DNA of 64,000 nt from Monarcha castaneiventris obscurior (GCA_026261815.1 JAMPIT010000701.1:124001-188000), one strand, 5' to 3'. Shown: positions 1 through 11,616, numbered from the stretch's first letter. The notes: generated by a model from the sequence alone, not told the origin. Numbers and translations are program-made.

Positions 1-1370
1 AGGGCTTTAAAATTCCGATTCCATAGTGTTCTGACTCTGTAACAAAAGAAACTTAAAATTCAGTCTCTGCTTGTAGGAGGACCATCCAACTGATGGTTGA
101 CATTCTGGACATCATCAGGAGGATCACTTGGTTGATGATCTGCATTCTGGAGATCATTCGGAGATTGCCTGTTCTGCTTCTGATGCCGCAGGTCAGGGCG
201 AACGCATCTTGCAAGTAGCCATCGTACCCCAGTATCTGTGGGAACGCAAGGATACCCACGACCCCAAGCATTAAGCTCACATGGACCTTCCCACCTGTTA
301 GTGAGTAGGTTCCAGACCCAGACTTTTGCTCGAGGTAGGTGCGTCTCGCCTGAAGACTGCAATGAAAGGAAATGGCTCAAAATGACAGGATTGTCTGAAT
401 TTGGTGGCACTGTAAAATGATTAATTGTACATAGAGCTTTCTTAATCGGCTCTGTGGTATACAGAAGAAGGCACGCCTAAGACCGCAGAAGCCAGCTTCC
501 AATGAGCAATGACATCGTGGCCCTTTTCCCCACTATGAGCACGCGCCCACATAGCTGAGGAGAAAGTGTCAATAGACATGTGCACATACTTGAATCTACC
601 TGATTCAGTGATGTGCGTTACATTCATTTAAGCTGCAAGGCTTTTAGGCCTCTGGGGTTTACTCCCACTGCTAGAGGCACAGCAGGTCCATGACAGTCAG
701 CACAAGTGCTGACAAGGTCACAAACCTCAATTGTCATTAAATGAAACTGCTTTTGCAGTGTATATGCCTTGGCTTGTGCAGTTTTTGTCAGGCTGAGGCG
801 CTACCCATGCAGGGTTAGCTAGCATGTCGGCCTTGGCATTACCTTTGTTATAGAACCTGATAAATTGGTGTGACTTCTTAAATTGCACACCACAAAATTT
901 TCAATAGTAAAAACAGAGTCACATTATTGACTTCTTTTAGAAGTGAATGATCCAAACATTGAATTATATCTGCTACGTAAGCAGAATCAGTGACCAAATT
1001 CAAAGCTATCAGTGGAGGAATCCACTTGATAAACCTGACAAGCAGAAACATCCTGTTGAAGCTCTTCCAATGCTCGTCACGCTTCAGGAGTCCATTTCCG
1101 AGGTGAATTCAACTCAGGGTCCCCCTTTTAAAATATTAAAGCAAGGAAAGTTTGATCATGGGTAGTCAACTGAATCCCTTTACAGGTTCGACATTATTTC
1201 CTGCAGACACAGTAAAAACATTCAGGTTTATCATTAGAATGCAAAGGAATCACGAGAACAATCCTTCAAATCAGACCAGGTTTTCCCACCCTGTTGGGAT
1301 CATGGTGGGTGAGGGCATGCCAGGCTGCAATGCCCTCATACAGTTATCACTGCACTAACTTATCCTGGAC
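1..1370 (-). pseudogene. ERV A pol remnant: RT scrap, RNase H, integrase
   Basis: From high to low coordinates: about 1350-1140 holds a class II RT segment recognisable by a PGMPSPTMIP-like motif. About 1080-850 holds RNase H, with a VTDSAYV motif around an active-site aspartate. About 780-60 holds integrase: remains of the CxxC zinc half, then the core (SIDTFS around the first catalytic Asp at about 600-560), then the C-terminal domain with a WGRGY motif at about 240. The core is cut by a frameshift near 445, just before the expected second catalytic Asp. RT is truncated at its 5' side by the deletion that removed the gag end, protease and most of RT. Non-functional. Confidence 0.8.
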
Positions 1371-1379
1371 TGGGTCACA

Positions 1380-3262
1380 GGACTGCAGCCAAAGCAGCTT
1401 GTGATCCCCAGATCCCACCTCAGAGCAGGCTTCAACCATTTTTGCTATTGTAGGTTCTCCTGGCAAGGCATCAGTTATCCTTTTACAATCATCGTTAGCA
1501 TCGTCTCTCACTAATTGTGTGCACAGATCCCAATTAGCTCAGAGATCAGGATTGAAAAATTGATTAGTTCCCATAAGAACATCCACCCCAACTGCGTATC
1601 TGGGGTCATCCTGAGGCAAGTGCATATTCTCTGCTGCGACCTTTTCAGCCATCTTTCTCCAGTTGCTCTCAAAAACTGTAAATTGCACAGGTTGAAATAA
1701 CACCTGGCCTAGATGCTTAATATCAAATAGAGCAAGCAAGTCAGTATTCATCACTCTAATAATTTGCATGACTTCAGGAGAGCCCAGCCCATATTGTGCT
1801 ACTTTGGACTGCAGGTCCTGGACCACTTTCCAAGCTATGACAGCGTGCCTGTCAACCTGCCCCATATTCGGGATAGCCTTAAAGACAGGATAGGCTTGGA
1901 TATCTCTCTGTGAAGTCCCACTACCATTGTGATCCACCGACAGACCTTACTGAGGTCCTGTACCAACCCCCTGACCCCGCACATCTCCCCTTGCCTCTTT
2001 GGGTATCCCTATCTTCTCTATCAGATCCCAGTCCCCTTCTTCTGGCACCGCAGCAGAGGATGGCGTGAGGCAGGCGGAGGCTTGCACAGGCACCGCTGTC
2101 GGCGGCACTGCTCTTTGCGGCGGCACCGCAACCCATGTGCCCGGGACTGCGGGCACAGCCGACGCCACAGCCTGCGTGACGGGTGCCGCTGAGGGAGTGG
2201 CCGAGGTGGGGGCGACCCCGGGCGGGGTGGGGGCGACCGGCGTGGCCGGAGCCGCTGGAGCCACCGATACCGCTGGTGCTGTAGCCGGTGTCACCAGCGT
2301 AGCAGACAGCAGCACAGCTTGCGCTGTGAATTGCGTTAATTGCGCAACCTTCTCCATCAGAGCCCCCGGGTTGGGCACCGGAGCCGCCGGGTAGGGCACC
2401 ACCGCCGGGGCAGGCCCCAGGGCAGCCCCTTGTGGGGCAGTCAGTTATGAAAGAATGCCTATCACTTCCCGTAGCACCGACAGCTGCTGCACTGAAAGAT
2501 CCGGTTCCGCTGCTTGCTGTGGGAGGCCGGTGTGCGTTTGCGGCAGAGGGCACCCAGAGGCAGGCAGGCACGGAGTGTGCAGGCAGGGCGGACGGGTCCA
2601 CGGGAATACAGCCGAACGCCGGAAAGGCGAGGGGCCGTGGCGATACACCCATGTCCGAAAACAGATTCTGCAGAAGCAGTGGCGGAACAGCTGCCCCCGA
2701 TGGAAGCGGAGCTGTCGGGAGCACTTGCGACAGCATAGGGGCCATAGGGACCAGAGTCTGTGTCACGGAGTGGGGAGAAGTCGGGGGGCACCCCGCGATC
2801 CCCTCCTGCCCCGCGGGTGCCGCAGGAGGTATTTTTGTCTCCCACGGCAGCAGGGAGGGCAGTGGAGACGGTGGTGGAGAACTGGCACCGACACTGCTGC
2901 AAGTCTCTACACTGGCATAGAACCCAGGTGACCCTTGGGAGGCTGCATCAGCCTGAGAACTCTCCAACCCAGACAGCGTCTCGCTGTCGTAGTAATACAT
3001 CGTACAAAAAACACCAAATGCGAAGCAAATCTACTACATCCTCTGTCCCATACATGAGCTCATGTGTCAATTTGTCCTGAAGCCACTGCCAAGCTTCCAG
3101 ACTAAAAACGGCATTGAGAGTTTGTGCTCTACAGCTATGATTCACAGCCCAGATTAATAGGGAGCTCAAATCTTCATCGGACACATCCGACTCTATTAAA
3201 TTCAACACAGCCCTCCAGGCATGAAAAGCCATGCTGTGTTTTGAGCCCAAATTCCCCATCAT
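1380..3262 (-). pseudogene. ERV A gag remnant (matrix, Pro/Ala-rich linker, capsid)
   Basis: The likely start is at 3262 (MMGN, compatible with N-terminal myristoylation after trimming), 161 bases past the primer site. Matrix occupies about 3262-2950. The next 1 kb encodes Pro/Ala/Gly-rich sequence in shifting frames, with a DWDLIEKI-like motif near 2030. Capsid starts near 1925 (AYPVF) and runs with YGLGSPEVMQ near 1790 to the C-terminal region near 1440 (LPGEPT, then VEACSEVGS). Frameshifts near 2950 and 2430 and stops after 1539 break it. The window shows no nucleocapsid zinc knuckles because of the deletion into pol. Confidence 0.75.
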
Positions 3263-3422
3263 CCCGGCCTTTCGGAAAGCCTAGGTCCCGGGAGCAAAGC
3301 TCTATCCCCACAGCCTCGGGGGGAGGGGGAGGGAAAGGTATTTACCTCTCCAAAGCAAGGCGCTCTCAGGGCCGTTCAAGGATGAACATAGGGCCGTACA
3401 GGGATGTACTACATCCGTAGTA

Positions 3423-3439
3423 CACATCAGGGGTCACCA
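3423..3439 (-). promoter_or_regulatory. Retroviral primer binding site, tRNA-Trp-like
   Basis: The minus strand reads TGGTGACCCCTGATGTG two bases after the LTR terminus. The first ten bases equal the tRNA-Trp site of avian leukosis-type viruses; the rest diverges by a small insertion and substitution. Confidence 0.7.
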
Positions 3440-3441
3440 GA

Positions 3442-3953
3442 TGTCGCAGCTGCCGGCTGGAGAGTAAGAAAGACTCAGAGACAGGAATGCAGTCAAGAAA
3501 ATGGATGGAATTACTTAAGTAACAAAAGACGGGTTTTTATGTGTTTAGTTCTCTTAGTGTCTACCTAAATGGCAAGAGATTATTGGACCTCTTGCCAACT
3601 ACTTACTAGAGTGATTGGTCAATTCTCACATTGTTCATTCTCCTAGTCAAAATCATAACAATTCTAATTATATTTGCAGGTGCAAGATAGCAAACTTGGT
3701 TTACAGAAACCTTATCATGTTTTGCCTAGTTCAGCATGAGAAAGACAGAGCTCTCACGAACTATTGCAGAGAGCTGAAGAAATTCTCTGCTGAGGCTTTT
3801 TCAGCATCTGTAGGGGTCTTCTTAGAGAGTCTTTTTGTACCCTTTTCAGGAGCGAGGGGCAAACGGCCAAACAGGTGCGAGAACAATGCCCACAGGTGCG
3901 AGAACAATGCCCACTGTCTTTGGTTAATGGCACAGAACAGGTAGCGGGCAACA
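3442..3953 (-). mobile_element. LTR of ERV A (5' LTR by orientation)
   Basis: The plus-strand ends are TGTCGC and GCAACA, so the element has TG...CA termini on either strand, and its inner end abuts the primer binding site. Inside, a 23-base direct duplication (ACAGGTGCGAGAACAATGCC core) at about 3875-3920 looks like a duplicated enhancer. The flank beyond 3953 cannot be compared with the missing other end, so no TSD can be claimed. The outer boundary is inferred from termini only. Confidence 0.6.
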
Positions 3954-4149
3954 TGTCCCGCACCGTCCCTGCTGCTGTCACAGCAGGACCAACACGGCTC
4001 ACCGCAAACAGGTGCACCACCGGCACGTTGTGATTGGCCAGCTCTCCACCTCGGGCAGGCCCAGGTTCAGCGTCTCGCCCTCTGTAGATGGTCGTGAGAC
4101 AGATGAAGGGTCTTCAGACCGTCTCTTACATGCCTTCAGCCTCCACTGT

Positions 4150-4560
4150 CCTTATCCTGCCCTCAGATCCTCCTCACTGCTGTCCCGATCCTGCACTCAG
4201 ATCCTCCTCACTGCTGTCCCGATCCTGCCCTCAGATCTTCCTCACTGCTGTCCCAATCCTGCCCTCAGATCCTCCTCACTGCTGGCCCAATCCTGCCCTC
4301 AGATCCTCCTCACTGCTGTCCCGATCCTGCCCTCAGATCCTCCTCACTGCTGTCCTGATCCTGCCCTCAGCTCCTCCTCACTGCTGTCCCAATCCTGCCC
4401 TTGGCCTCCACTGTCCCGGTCCTGCCCTCAGATTCTCCTCACTGTTGTCCTGACCCTGCCCTCAGGTCCTTCTCACTGCTGTCCCAATCGCACCCTCAGC
4501 CACACTGTCCCAGTACTGTCCTCAGCCACCACTGTCCTGATCCTGCCCATAGCCCTTGCT
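4150..4560. repeat. 34-bp GC/CT-rich minisatellite
   Basis: About a dozen imperfect copies of a 34-base unit whose core is CTGCCCTCAGATCCTCCTCA. Because 34 is not a multiple of three, the array opens all three plus frames and produces repetitive Leu/Pro/Ser/Cys reading frames that are artefacts. The last copies are degenerate. Confidence 0.9.
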
Positions 4561-5333
4561 TACTGCCACCTTTCCTGCTGCTGCTGTGTCTCCTGCCTGA
4601 GCCTGGCATCGCTTACTGAGCATCTTGCTGTCCATCAATTGCAGAGTCATGCTGTTAACAGTGTTAAAATTGTGCCCACATCCCACACGCCGACCAACAC
4701 AAACAGTGCGCTGACAACACTGTATTGACGCCATAGCAGCAACACTCCTCTCTGTCTCTCTCTCACTCATTCACTCTTTTCTCTGCCTTTTCTGTTCCCT
4801 CTGTTAGGGCCATTTATTTTCTTTTATCGATACGTGCCTCACAGGACATGACCTTGTTTGTGTCCAATTTTGCCTTAGGAATCTTTAGGATCCCCCCAAT
4901 CTCAGTCTGGGACAGGACAACTTTACAACAGGGTTTTTATCCATCATAATCAAACATTCATTAAAACGTGCTTTTAATCTAATACATAAACATCACTTTC
5001 CTAGAACTAATTTGCATGGCTCTGCCTCCTTCTGGAAATCCTTTTATGTTCCTGGAGGTCATCCAAAGGAGTCTCTGGTGGTCAAAATCACTGAATGTTT
5101 CAATGTTAAATATGATCTTTCCTAGAACTTTTTCTTTGCCCATGTGCTGTTGCTTCTTGTTACATGACTTGCACAAATACCACTGCAGTTCTCATTATGT
5201 TTCTCCACTGGTTCCAGCCATGTTCATCATCCTGTGTGCATACTTTACATTCTTTTAACTTTTTTGCTAGATAGTTTTTAAGCTCTATCCAGCAGCTTCA
5301 GGGAAGCTGAAAATTTCTCTGTGTTATTTATCA
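4561..5333. other. Unassigned sequence
   Basis: Contains a short CT-rich tract near 4740-4800. I see no exon, domain or recognisable transposon. Confidence 0.5.
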
Positions 5334-6279
5334 ACACTTTACAATACATTTCTCAAAACAAGCCCTCAGTTTTTAAAGTACACTTCAATAAGCTCCTAGC
5401 TCCCACAGAAAACTTCTCAAAGGCTCTGGCTCGTGAGCCACAACACACTTCCACAAGTTCCCACTCCCATGGCAAACTTTGGTACAGAGTACGGGGTAGA
5501 ATATGACAGCCACGTTCTGCCCAGACAAAGCAAGGGAGGAGAGAGATGAAGAGAGAAAGAGAACAAGGAATATCACCAGTCCTTAGATCCCGCGTTGGTC
5601 CTGCTGCGCGGATGGTCCAGAGCTGGGGTAAACAAAGAGGTTGAGTGAGAGGGAAAATAAAAAAAAAAAGAAACACACAGGTCTGCCTTCCTTCATGGCT
5701 AAACTGTTGAAGCTGTATACTTTCACTATCGTTTCTTTGAACCTTCTTACAAGGATTGAGTCGGGGGGAAAGGGAGTTGACATATCCTGAGTCTCAGAGT
5801 GGAAAGGAAGCGGGGTCAGAACATGCTGCTCCACCTCCATTTTCCTGTTTTTGTTTCCTCTCCCATGGTGTTCCCAATATCAGCTGTGAACTGGGAGGAA
5901 GGAAAGACTCTGGTCCTTCCCAGTTCCAACTGAATGGCTTTTCCCTTGGAACAAAGAAATGAAGGGCTGGGCTCTGGTCACAGATCTTTCCCTGCCCCTG
6001 AGAGAGCCTCCTCTGATCTCACAGTTGGCAGAACTGCACCCATGAGGAGAAAACCAGCCCTGCAAAGCCCAGCTCTGTCAGTAATACGAGCCCGTACAGC
6101 TGCGGTGAATGTGCACAGCCCCAGAACTTCCTCCCTGAGGACACTTTGCTGTCAGAGGGGGAGATCAGAGCAGGATGGTCAGTGCTGGCCTGAGCAACCA
6201 CAGGGGTCCAGCAGCCCTCTCCAACCTCCCCCAAAGTGGTGCCCTGCTTTGACCTCATGGCTGCATGTCCCTCAAAGTG
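5334..6279 (+). repeat. Left arm of a large inverted repeat
   Basis: About 946 bases that reappear as reverse complement at 6777-7739 with few mismatches and small indels. The outer ends match from ACACTTTACAATACA on this side to its complement ending at 7739. The inner 300 bases also occur in direct orientation at about 52970-53390. No protein family was recognised; the reading frames inside are not supported by any domain. Confidence 0.9.
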
Positions 6280-6776
6280 ACAACAAGTCCCAGATAAGTG
6301 CATGCAAAGGACAGGGGAGATAGAAACACCTGCAATCACCTTTAAGAGAAATTGGATACAGGGGCGTCCAAGTCAATCTGAGCAGGAAAGGATTTGAATC
6401 CCAGTTGATCAGCATTTTACATGTGTACCACAGGTCACAGGAGGTGAAAGTCAGCACAACATCCCAAGCACTTGGGACCGCAAGAAAAAATGTCATTTCC
6501 TATTTGACTGTCAATTTAATGAAGTGAAACGTGGAGTGCAAACAGGCAGGAGGGATGAATGCAAGGAACTGGCAGCTGCAGAAGCTGTGGGTACATCTCC
6601 TTGGCCCAGGCTGACAGCTCTTGGTGGTTCCTGTGTGGAGGGGATGAAGCATGTCTCGTTGAATTTTTTCATTGTCCCACAGCTCTGAGCTGCCCTTACG
6701 TCCCTCCTGCTCAGTGTGGGAGGTCTGGAGTCACACAGGAAGGGCTGAGAGTGCCCTCGGGCTGTTCCAGCTGTAC
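6280..6776. other. Spacer (loop) of the inverted repeat
   Basis: 497 bases. About 6350-6660 is similar in direct orientation to about 53850-54170, and about 6665-6776 is similar in reverse orientation to about 53390-53500. The spacer is therefore itself made of rearranged pieces of the same locus-specific repeat. Confidence 0.75.
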
Positions 6777-7739
6777 CACTTTGGGGAACATGCAGCCATG
6801 AGGTCAAAGCAGGGCACCACTTTGGGGGAGGTTGGAGAGGGCTGCTGGACCCCTGTGGTTGCTCAGGCCAGCACTGACCATCCTGCTCTGATCTCCCCCT
6901 CTGACAGCAAAGTGTCCTCAGGGAGGAAGTTCTGGGGCTGTGCACATTCACCGCAGCTGTACGGGCTTGTATTACTGACAGAGCTGGGCTTTGCAGGGCT
7001 GGTTTTCTCCTCATGGGTGCAGTTCTGCCAACTGTGAGATCAGAGGAGGCTCTCTCAGGGGCAGGGACTGACCATCAGGCCACTGCCAAAGGTCTGTGAC
7101 CAGAGCCCAGCCCTTCATTTCTCTGTTCCAAGGGAAAAGCCATTCAGTTGGAACTGGGAAGGACCAGAGTCTTTCCTTCCTCCCAGTTCACAGCTGATAT
7201 TGGGAAAACCATGGGACAGGAAACAACAGGAACGTGTTCTGACCCCGCTTCCTTTCCACTTTGAGACTCAGGATATGTCAACTCCCTTTCCCCTCCTGAC
7301 TCACTTCCTGTAAGAGGGCTCAAAAAAACCAGTATTGGAAGTGTTTTGTACACAAGGCTCCAGCAGTTTAGCCATAAAGAGATGCATACCCGTATGTTTC
7401 TTTCCTTTTTTTTATTTTCCCTCTCACTCACCCCCTTTGTTTACCCCAGCTCTGGACCATCCGCGCAGCAGGACCAACGCGGGATCTAAGGACTGGTGAT
7501 ATTCCTTGTTCTCTTTCTCTCTTCATCTCTCTCCTCCCTTGCTTTGTCTGGGCAGAACGTGGCTGTCATATTCTACCCCGTTACTCTGTACCAAAGTTTG
7601 CCATGGGAGTGGGAACTTGTGGAAGTGTGTTGTGGCTCACGAGCCAGAGCCTTTGAGAAGTTTTCTGTGGGAGCTAGGAGCTTATTGAAGTGTACTTTAA
7701 AAACTGAGGGCTTGTTTTGAGAAGTGTATTGTAAAGTGT
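6777..7739 (-). repeat. Right arm of the large inverted repeat
   Basis: Reverse complement of 5334-6279. Differences include a missing stretch in the region corresponding to left-arm 5640-5760 and several substitutions, so this is a real diverged pair and not an assembly echo. Confidence 0.9.
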
Positions 7740-8168
7740 AAGGGTTTGTTAGCCAACACTTTTCCAGTCAAAACTGTGGGATTATTTCTGGGGTAATTAA
7801 GGTGACTGCCATAAAGCACAAGAGCTGCCAGACACATTATCTGGTGTCTTTGTTCAGCCTGATAAACTGAAGGAAGAAGGAGTGGACATTTGGAGTGATG
7901 GTGTTTGTCTTCCCAGATCACCATTTTGTTTGATGAAACCCTGCTGTCCTGGAGGTGGCTGAACCTGCCTATGGGAAGTAGAGAATTAATTCTTTAGGTT
8001 TCTTTTGCTTGCGTTCCTGGCTTTTGCTTTTCCCTAATAAAATGTTGTTTTCTCAACTCACAAGTTTTTTAGCTTTTACCTGTCCAGTTCTCTTCCTTAT
8101 CCTCCTCTTGGGGAAGCAAGAGAGTGGCTGCATGGGGTTTGTCTGCTGGTGAGGGTTAAACCATGACA
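7740..8168 (+). mobile_element. Solo LTR-like element, ERVL-type 3' end
   Basis: The 3' part has an AATAAA signal at about 8036, an 'ACTCACAAG...TTTTACCTG' U5-like stretch and a GGGTTAAACCATGACA end at 8168, which resembles avian ERVL-type LTR ends as I remember them. The 5' boundary is uncertain and may lie at the edge of the inverted-repeat arm. Confidence 0.5.
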
Positions 8169-8542
8169 TGCTCAGAGAGGAACTAAAAGTGATGGTGAAT
8201 GGTCATGCTGACATATGGATTGGCCATCTGGGTCTGGTGTTTGTTTCCCAAGGATGGTTCTGCTGCCTTTGGTGTCCAGAGCTGGCTGTGCTGTCCTGGT
8301 ATGACTTGGAAGGGGAGGCTGCAGAGCAGGAGAGAAGGGTGGAATTCCCCCTCTGGAAAGGGCTGTTGGACCCAAGGACCCCCTTGGGGGACAGGGCCTT
8401 GAGGCCAAGTAGGGTTGATGATAATCCTGGAACTTCCTTCACAGGAAGCAAGGCTGGTTCTAAGTCTGGCCACCTGAAACTCGTTCCTGTTGGAAGCTCA
8501 AACAGTGTGAAACTGCTTAATTTTATGGTAACTCAGGATGAT
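8169..8542. other. Unassigned sequence
   Basis: An open stretch exists on the plus strand, but I recognise no domain in it. It lies between two LTR elements and may be internal ERV sequence. Confidence 0.4.
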
Positions 8543-9118
8543 TGTACTAGTTTGAAAACAAACCGGTGGGAGGCACCAAGTCAGAATAACAATTGAATAG
8601 GGAAGTTTTTTAAAAAAGGCAGAAGACACTGGTTCAAATTGACAGAATCCAGATACAACCTGACACCCTGTTAGCCAGGGTGGTGGTAGCAGTCTGATTA
8701 AGTGGTGGCTGCAGTCCTCCTGAAGTGGTGGATGTGGTTCTGTTGAAGCAGTGATCCTATAGAAGGGTCTGCTCTTCCTTGGAAGGTCCAGTGGTGGCTG
8801 TCTAGCTCCTGTTCTCTGGGAATCCAGTGGAAAGGGTTGTCTGTGGTGTTCAGAATCTCAGATTATATCCAGGATGGAATGCTTGGTTCCTCCCTCTGGG
8901 TGGAGCATCTCACAATGGGATGATGAGTCATGAGGCCAGGTGTTGATGGGCTCATTAACAGAAGATAGTCCTGAGGGAGTTATCTCTGACTCATGCAGCA
9001 GAGCATTGATGGGCCATTAACAGAAAGATAGTCTGGAGGGTGAAGGCAAGGGAACACGGTCCCACCTGGTTTCAACAGCTCATGAGGATGGTAATGGAGT
9101 ACACTGCAACCCAGGACA
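8543..9118. mobile_element. Solo LTR with perfect 5-bp target-site duplication (family copy 1)
   Basis: TGTACTAG...CCAGGACA, 576 bases, flanked by ATGAT at 8538-8542 and 9119-9123. The same family is found at 35768-36325 and 56866-57340, all opening with a TTTGAAAACAAACC-like palindrome and sharing the GGTTCCTCCC...GGAGCATCTCACAAT block. Confidence 0.85.
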
Positions 9119-10220
9119 ATGATGGTAACTCCCAGAGCACCCAGGGGTCAGTTGCCCCTGCAGAAATATGAATAAGCTTAAAATTTCCTGATTAATACCT
9201 TGAATGATTGAGGTTGTCTGTCCGTAAGCGGCAAACCTCAGATCATCATGACATTGTCTTTATCAATTAAATCATTCATCTCATGATTCCAGAGAGTTCC
9301 ACGATCTTTGCAGATCTCACAGGTGTTGCAGATCAGTGTCAACCCAACTCCATTTTCTCCCCTTCTGGTCTAACACTGATTCTTGCCCTCATTTAAACTG
9401 TGTCCCAGTGTGCCTGTTTAGCAGTGCTGAACATGAAGCCTTGGGGGATGGAGAAACTCTGCCTTTGTTTGTTGTAATTTTTAGGCCTTTTTTCACATCT
9501 TCTTTTGTAAAGCATTCAGTTTGTTTGGGAATGTGGTTTTGGTTTCTGAAGTAGGAACTGATGACTTGTTAGACAGCAAGGTTTCTTTGGGGCCCTCCTT
9601 GGATGACCGGAACATTTTGTAAAAGTTGGATGAAAAGACCATGACATTTATTAGAAGAAGTTTCAGAGTTGCTAAACAAGGTATGTAAGTTCTCAGCATG
9701 TTCTGGCTGGAATTCCTGGGGCGGATGTTCCTGTCTTGTGACATTTTCCATTTCTAAGCCTCCAGCTGCTGATCCAGAGAGGAACAGGTTTCTACAAGTC
9801 CTGTGTCACATCTGCCTCTCCCCAAATGCCTGGCTTATTTTCCCAATCCTAATACTATCCAAAACAGCCCCTGAGAGCTCTTTTTAAGTGAGTAAAGAGC
9901 AGCCCTCTCATCTCTAATCAAGATGAACCAGTCTCCCATATTAACTCTCCAAATTAATGCCTCCTAGAAAATTTCATATGGATTTATAATTGCCTGCAAA
10001 GCACAAATTTAGTGCCCATGAAAACCCCTGGACAGCAGAAGCAGCAGAATTTAACATGACAATTTTCAAAGTTCACTGCCAGCTGCAGTTTGACATTCAG
10101 TGCCCTGAGCTCTCTGTGTAGTTTACGGACATGTGGGTAATGTGTTCAGTGGATCTGAGGCTGTGGCCATCTCACCCTAAGACCTTTGGCTTCATGAATG
10201 ATGTGAGACTCTCATGGTTA
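9119..10220. other. Unassigned sequence
   Basis: AT-balanced single-copy-looking DNA. No exon, repeat or RNA gene seen. Confidence 0.5.
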
Positions 10221-11616
10221 AAAGGGTAAGAAGGAGGATCCTGGTAATTACAGGCCAGTTAGCCTGACCTCGGTACCAGGGAAAGTCATGGAACAGTTTA
10301 TATTGAGTGCTATTACACAGCACCTACAGGATGGACAGGGGATTAGACCCAGCCAGCATGGATTTAGAAGGGGTAGGTCATGTTTGACCAACCTGGTCTC
10401 CTTTTATGACCAGGTAACCCACCTGGTAGATGCAGGAAAGGCTGTAGATGTTGTCTATTTAGACTTCAGTAAGGCCTTTGACACTGTCTCCCACAGCATC
10501 CTCCTGGAAAAGCTGGCAGCCCACGGCTTGGACAGGAGCACTCTTTTGCTGGGTTAAGAACTGGCTGGATGGCCAGGCCCAGAGAGTGCTGGTGAATGGT
10601 GCTGCATCCAGCTGGCAGCCAGTCACCAGTGGTGTCCCTCAGGGGTCTGTGCTGGGACGTGCTCTGTTTAATATTTTTATTGATGACATGGATGAGGGCA
10701 TTGAGTCTTTCATTAGTAAATTTGCGGATGACACTAAGCTGGGAGCATGTGTTGATCTGTTGGAGGGTAGAAGGGCTCTGCAGAGAGACCTGGAATGGTT
10801 GGATAGATGGGCTGAGTCCAATAGGATGAAGTTTAACCAGTCCAAGTGCCGAGTCCTGCATTTTGGCCGCAATAACCCCCTGCAACGCTATAGGCTGGGG
10901 ACAGAGTGGCTGGAGAGTGCCCAGGCAGAAAGAGACTTGGGAGTACTCGTTGACAGCCGACTCAACATGAGTCAGCAGTGTGCCCAGGTGGCCAAAAAGG
11001 CCAATGGTATCCTGGCCTGTATCAGGAATAGTGTGGCCAGCAGGAGCAGGGAAGTCATCCTTCCCCTATACTCGGCACTGGTGAGGCCGCACCTTGAGTA
11101 CTGTGTCCAGTTCTGGGCCCCTCAGTTCAGGAAGGACGTGGAGACACTTGAGCGTGTCCAGAGGAGGGCGACAAGGCTGGTGAGGGGCTTGGAGCACAAG
11201 CCCTATGAGGAACGGCTGAGGGAACTGGGGTTGTTTAGCCTGGAGAAAAGGAGACTCAGAGGCGACCTTATCACTCTCTACAACTCCCTGAAAGGTGGTT
11301 GTAGTGAGGTGGGGGTTGGTCTCTTTTTCTGGGCAACAACTGACAGAACAAGAGGACACAGTCTTAAGTTGCGCCAAGGGAAATATAGGTTGGATATTAG
11401 GAGAAACTTTTTTACAGAAAGAGTGATAAAGTATTGGAATGGTTTACCCGGGGAGGTGGTGGAATCACCATCCCTGGACGTGTTTAAAAAGAGATTGGAT
11501 GTGGCACTCAGTGCCATGGTTTAGTTTAGTTAAGGTGTTAGGGCAGAGGTTGGACTCGATGATCTTGAAGGTCTCTTCCAACCTGGTAATTCTGTGATTC
11601 TGTGATTCTGTGATTC
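10221..11616 (+). mobile_element. CR1 LINE, 5'-truncated, with intact 3' tail
   Basis: The element starts within the RT domain and ends with the diagnostic avian CR1 tail: tandem ATTCTGTG units at about 11589-11616. 5' truncation is the usual outcome of CR1 target-primed insertion. The coding part is described separately. It lies 250 bases upstream of the receptor gene's first coding exon. Confidence 0.95.
10223..11524 (+). pseudogene. CR1 reverse transcriptase, C-terminal two thirds, one frameshift
   Basis: RT palm motifs in order: NYRPVSLTS near 10250, QHGFRRGRSC near 10350, [11 protein letters not shown] near 10460, [10 protein letters not shown] near 10630, FADD (the YADD-box variant with both catalytic aspartates) near 10725, then the thumb-like region through [17 protein letters not shown] near 11440 and a natural stop at about 11522. 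One frameshift near 10545 splits it. Apart from that the frame is long and open, implying a fairly young insertion. It lacks the endonuclease domain. Confidence 0.92.

Larger units (their letters stand above)
1..3953 (-). mobile_element. Class II endogenous retrovirus (ERV A), partial and broken, running off the window edge
   Basis: Read on the minus strand, the order is LTR (3953-3442), primer binding site (3439-3423), matrix, proline/alanine-rich gag region, capsid, a reverse transcriptase scrap, RNase H and integrase, reaching base 1. Capsid, RT and integrase resemble alpha/betaretrovirus-type (class II) elements, and the primer site resembles the tRNA-Trp site of the avian leukosis group. 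No reading frame is intact: there are frameshifts in gag, a deletion that joins the end of capsid to the middle of RT near 1360, and stops throughout pol. No env or second LTR lies inside the window. It is a fossil with no coding capacity. Confidence 0.85.

Noticed and set aside
1921..3000. Single 359-codon frame as an independent gene
   Set aside because: It overlaps the gag linker in a shifted frame and has Gly/Ala/Cys-rich low-complexity content; better read as decayed gag.
4012..4728. Open frame of 238 codons with Pro/Ser/Cys repeats
   Set aside because: Translation of the 34-bp minisatellite, all three frames open.
6511..7014. Frame of 167 codons shared by the inverted-repeat copies (MRRKPALQSP start)
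   Set aside because: It is conserved only because the DNA is duplicated; no signal peptide, domain or splice site supports it, and the copies differ at the ends.
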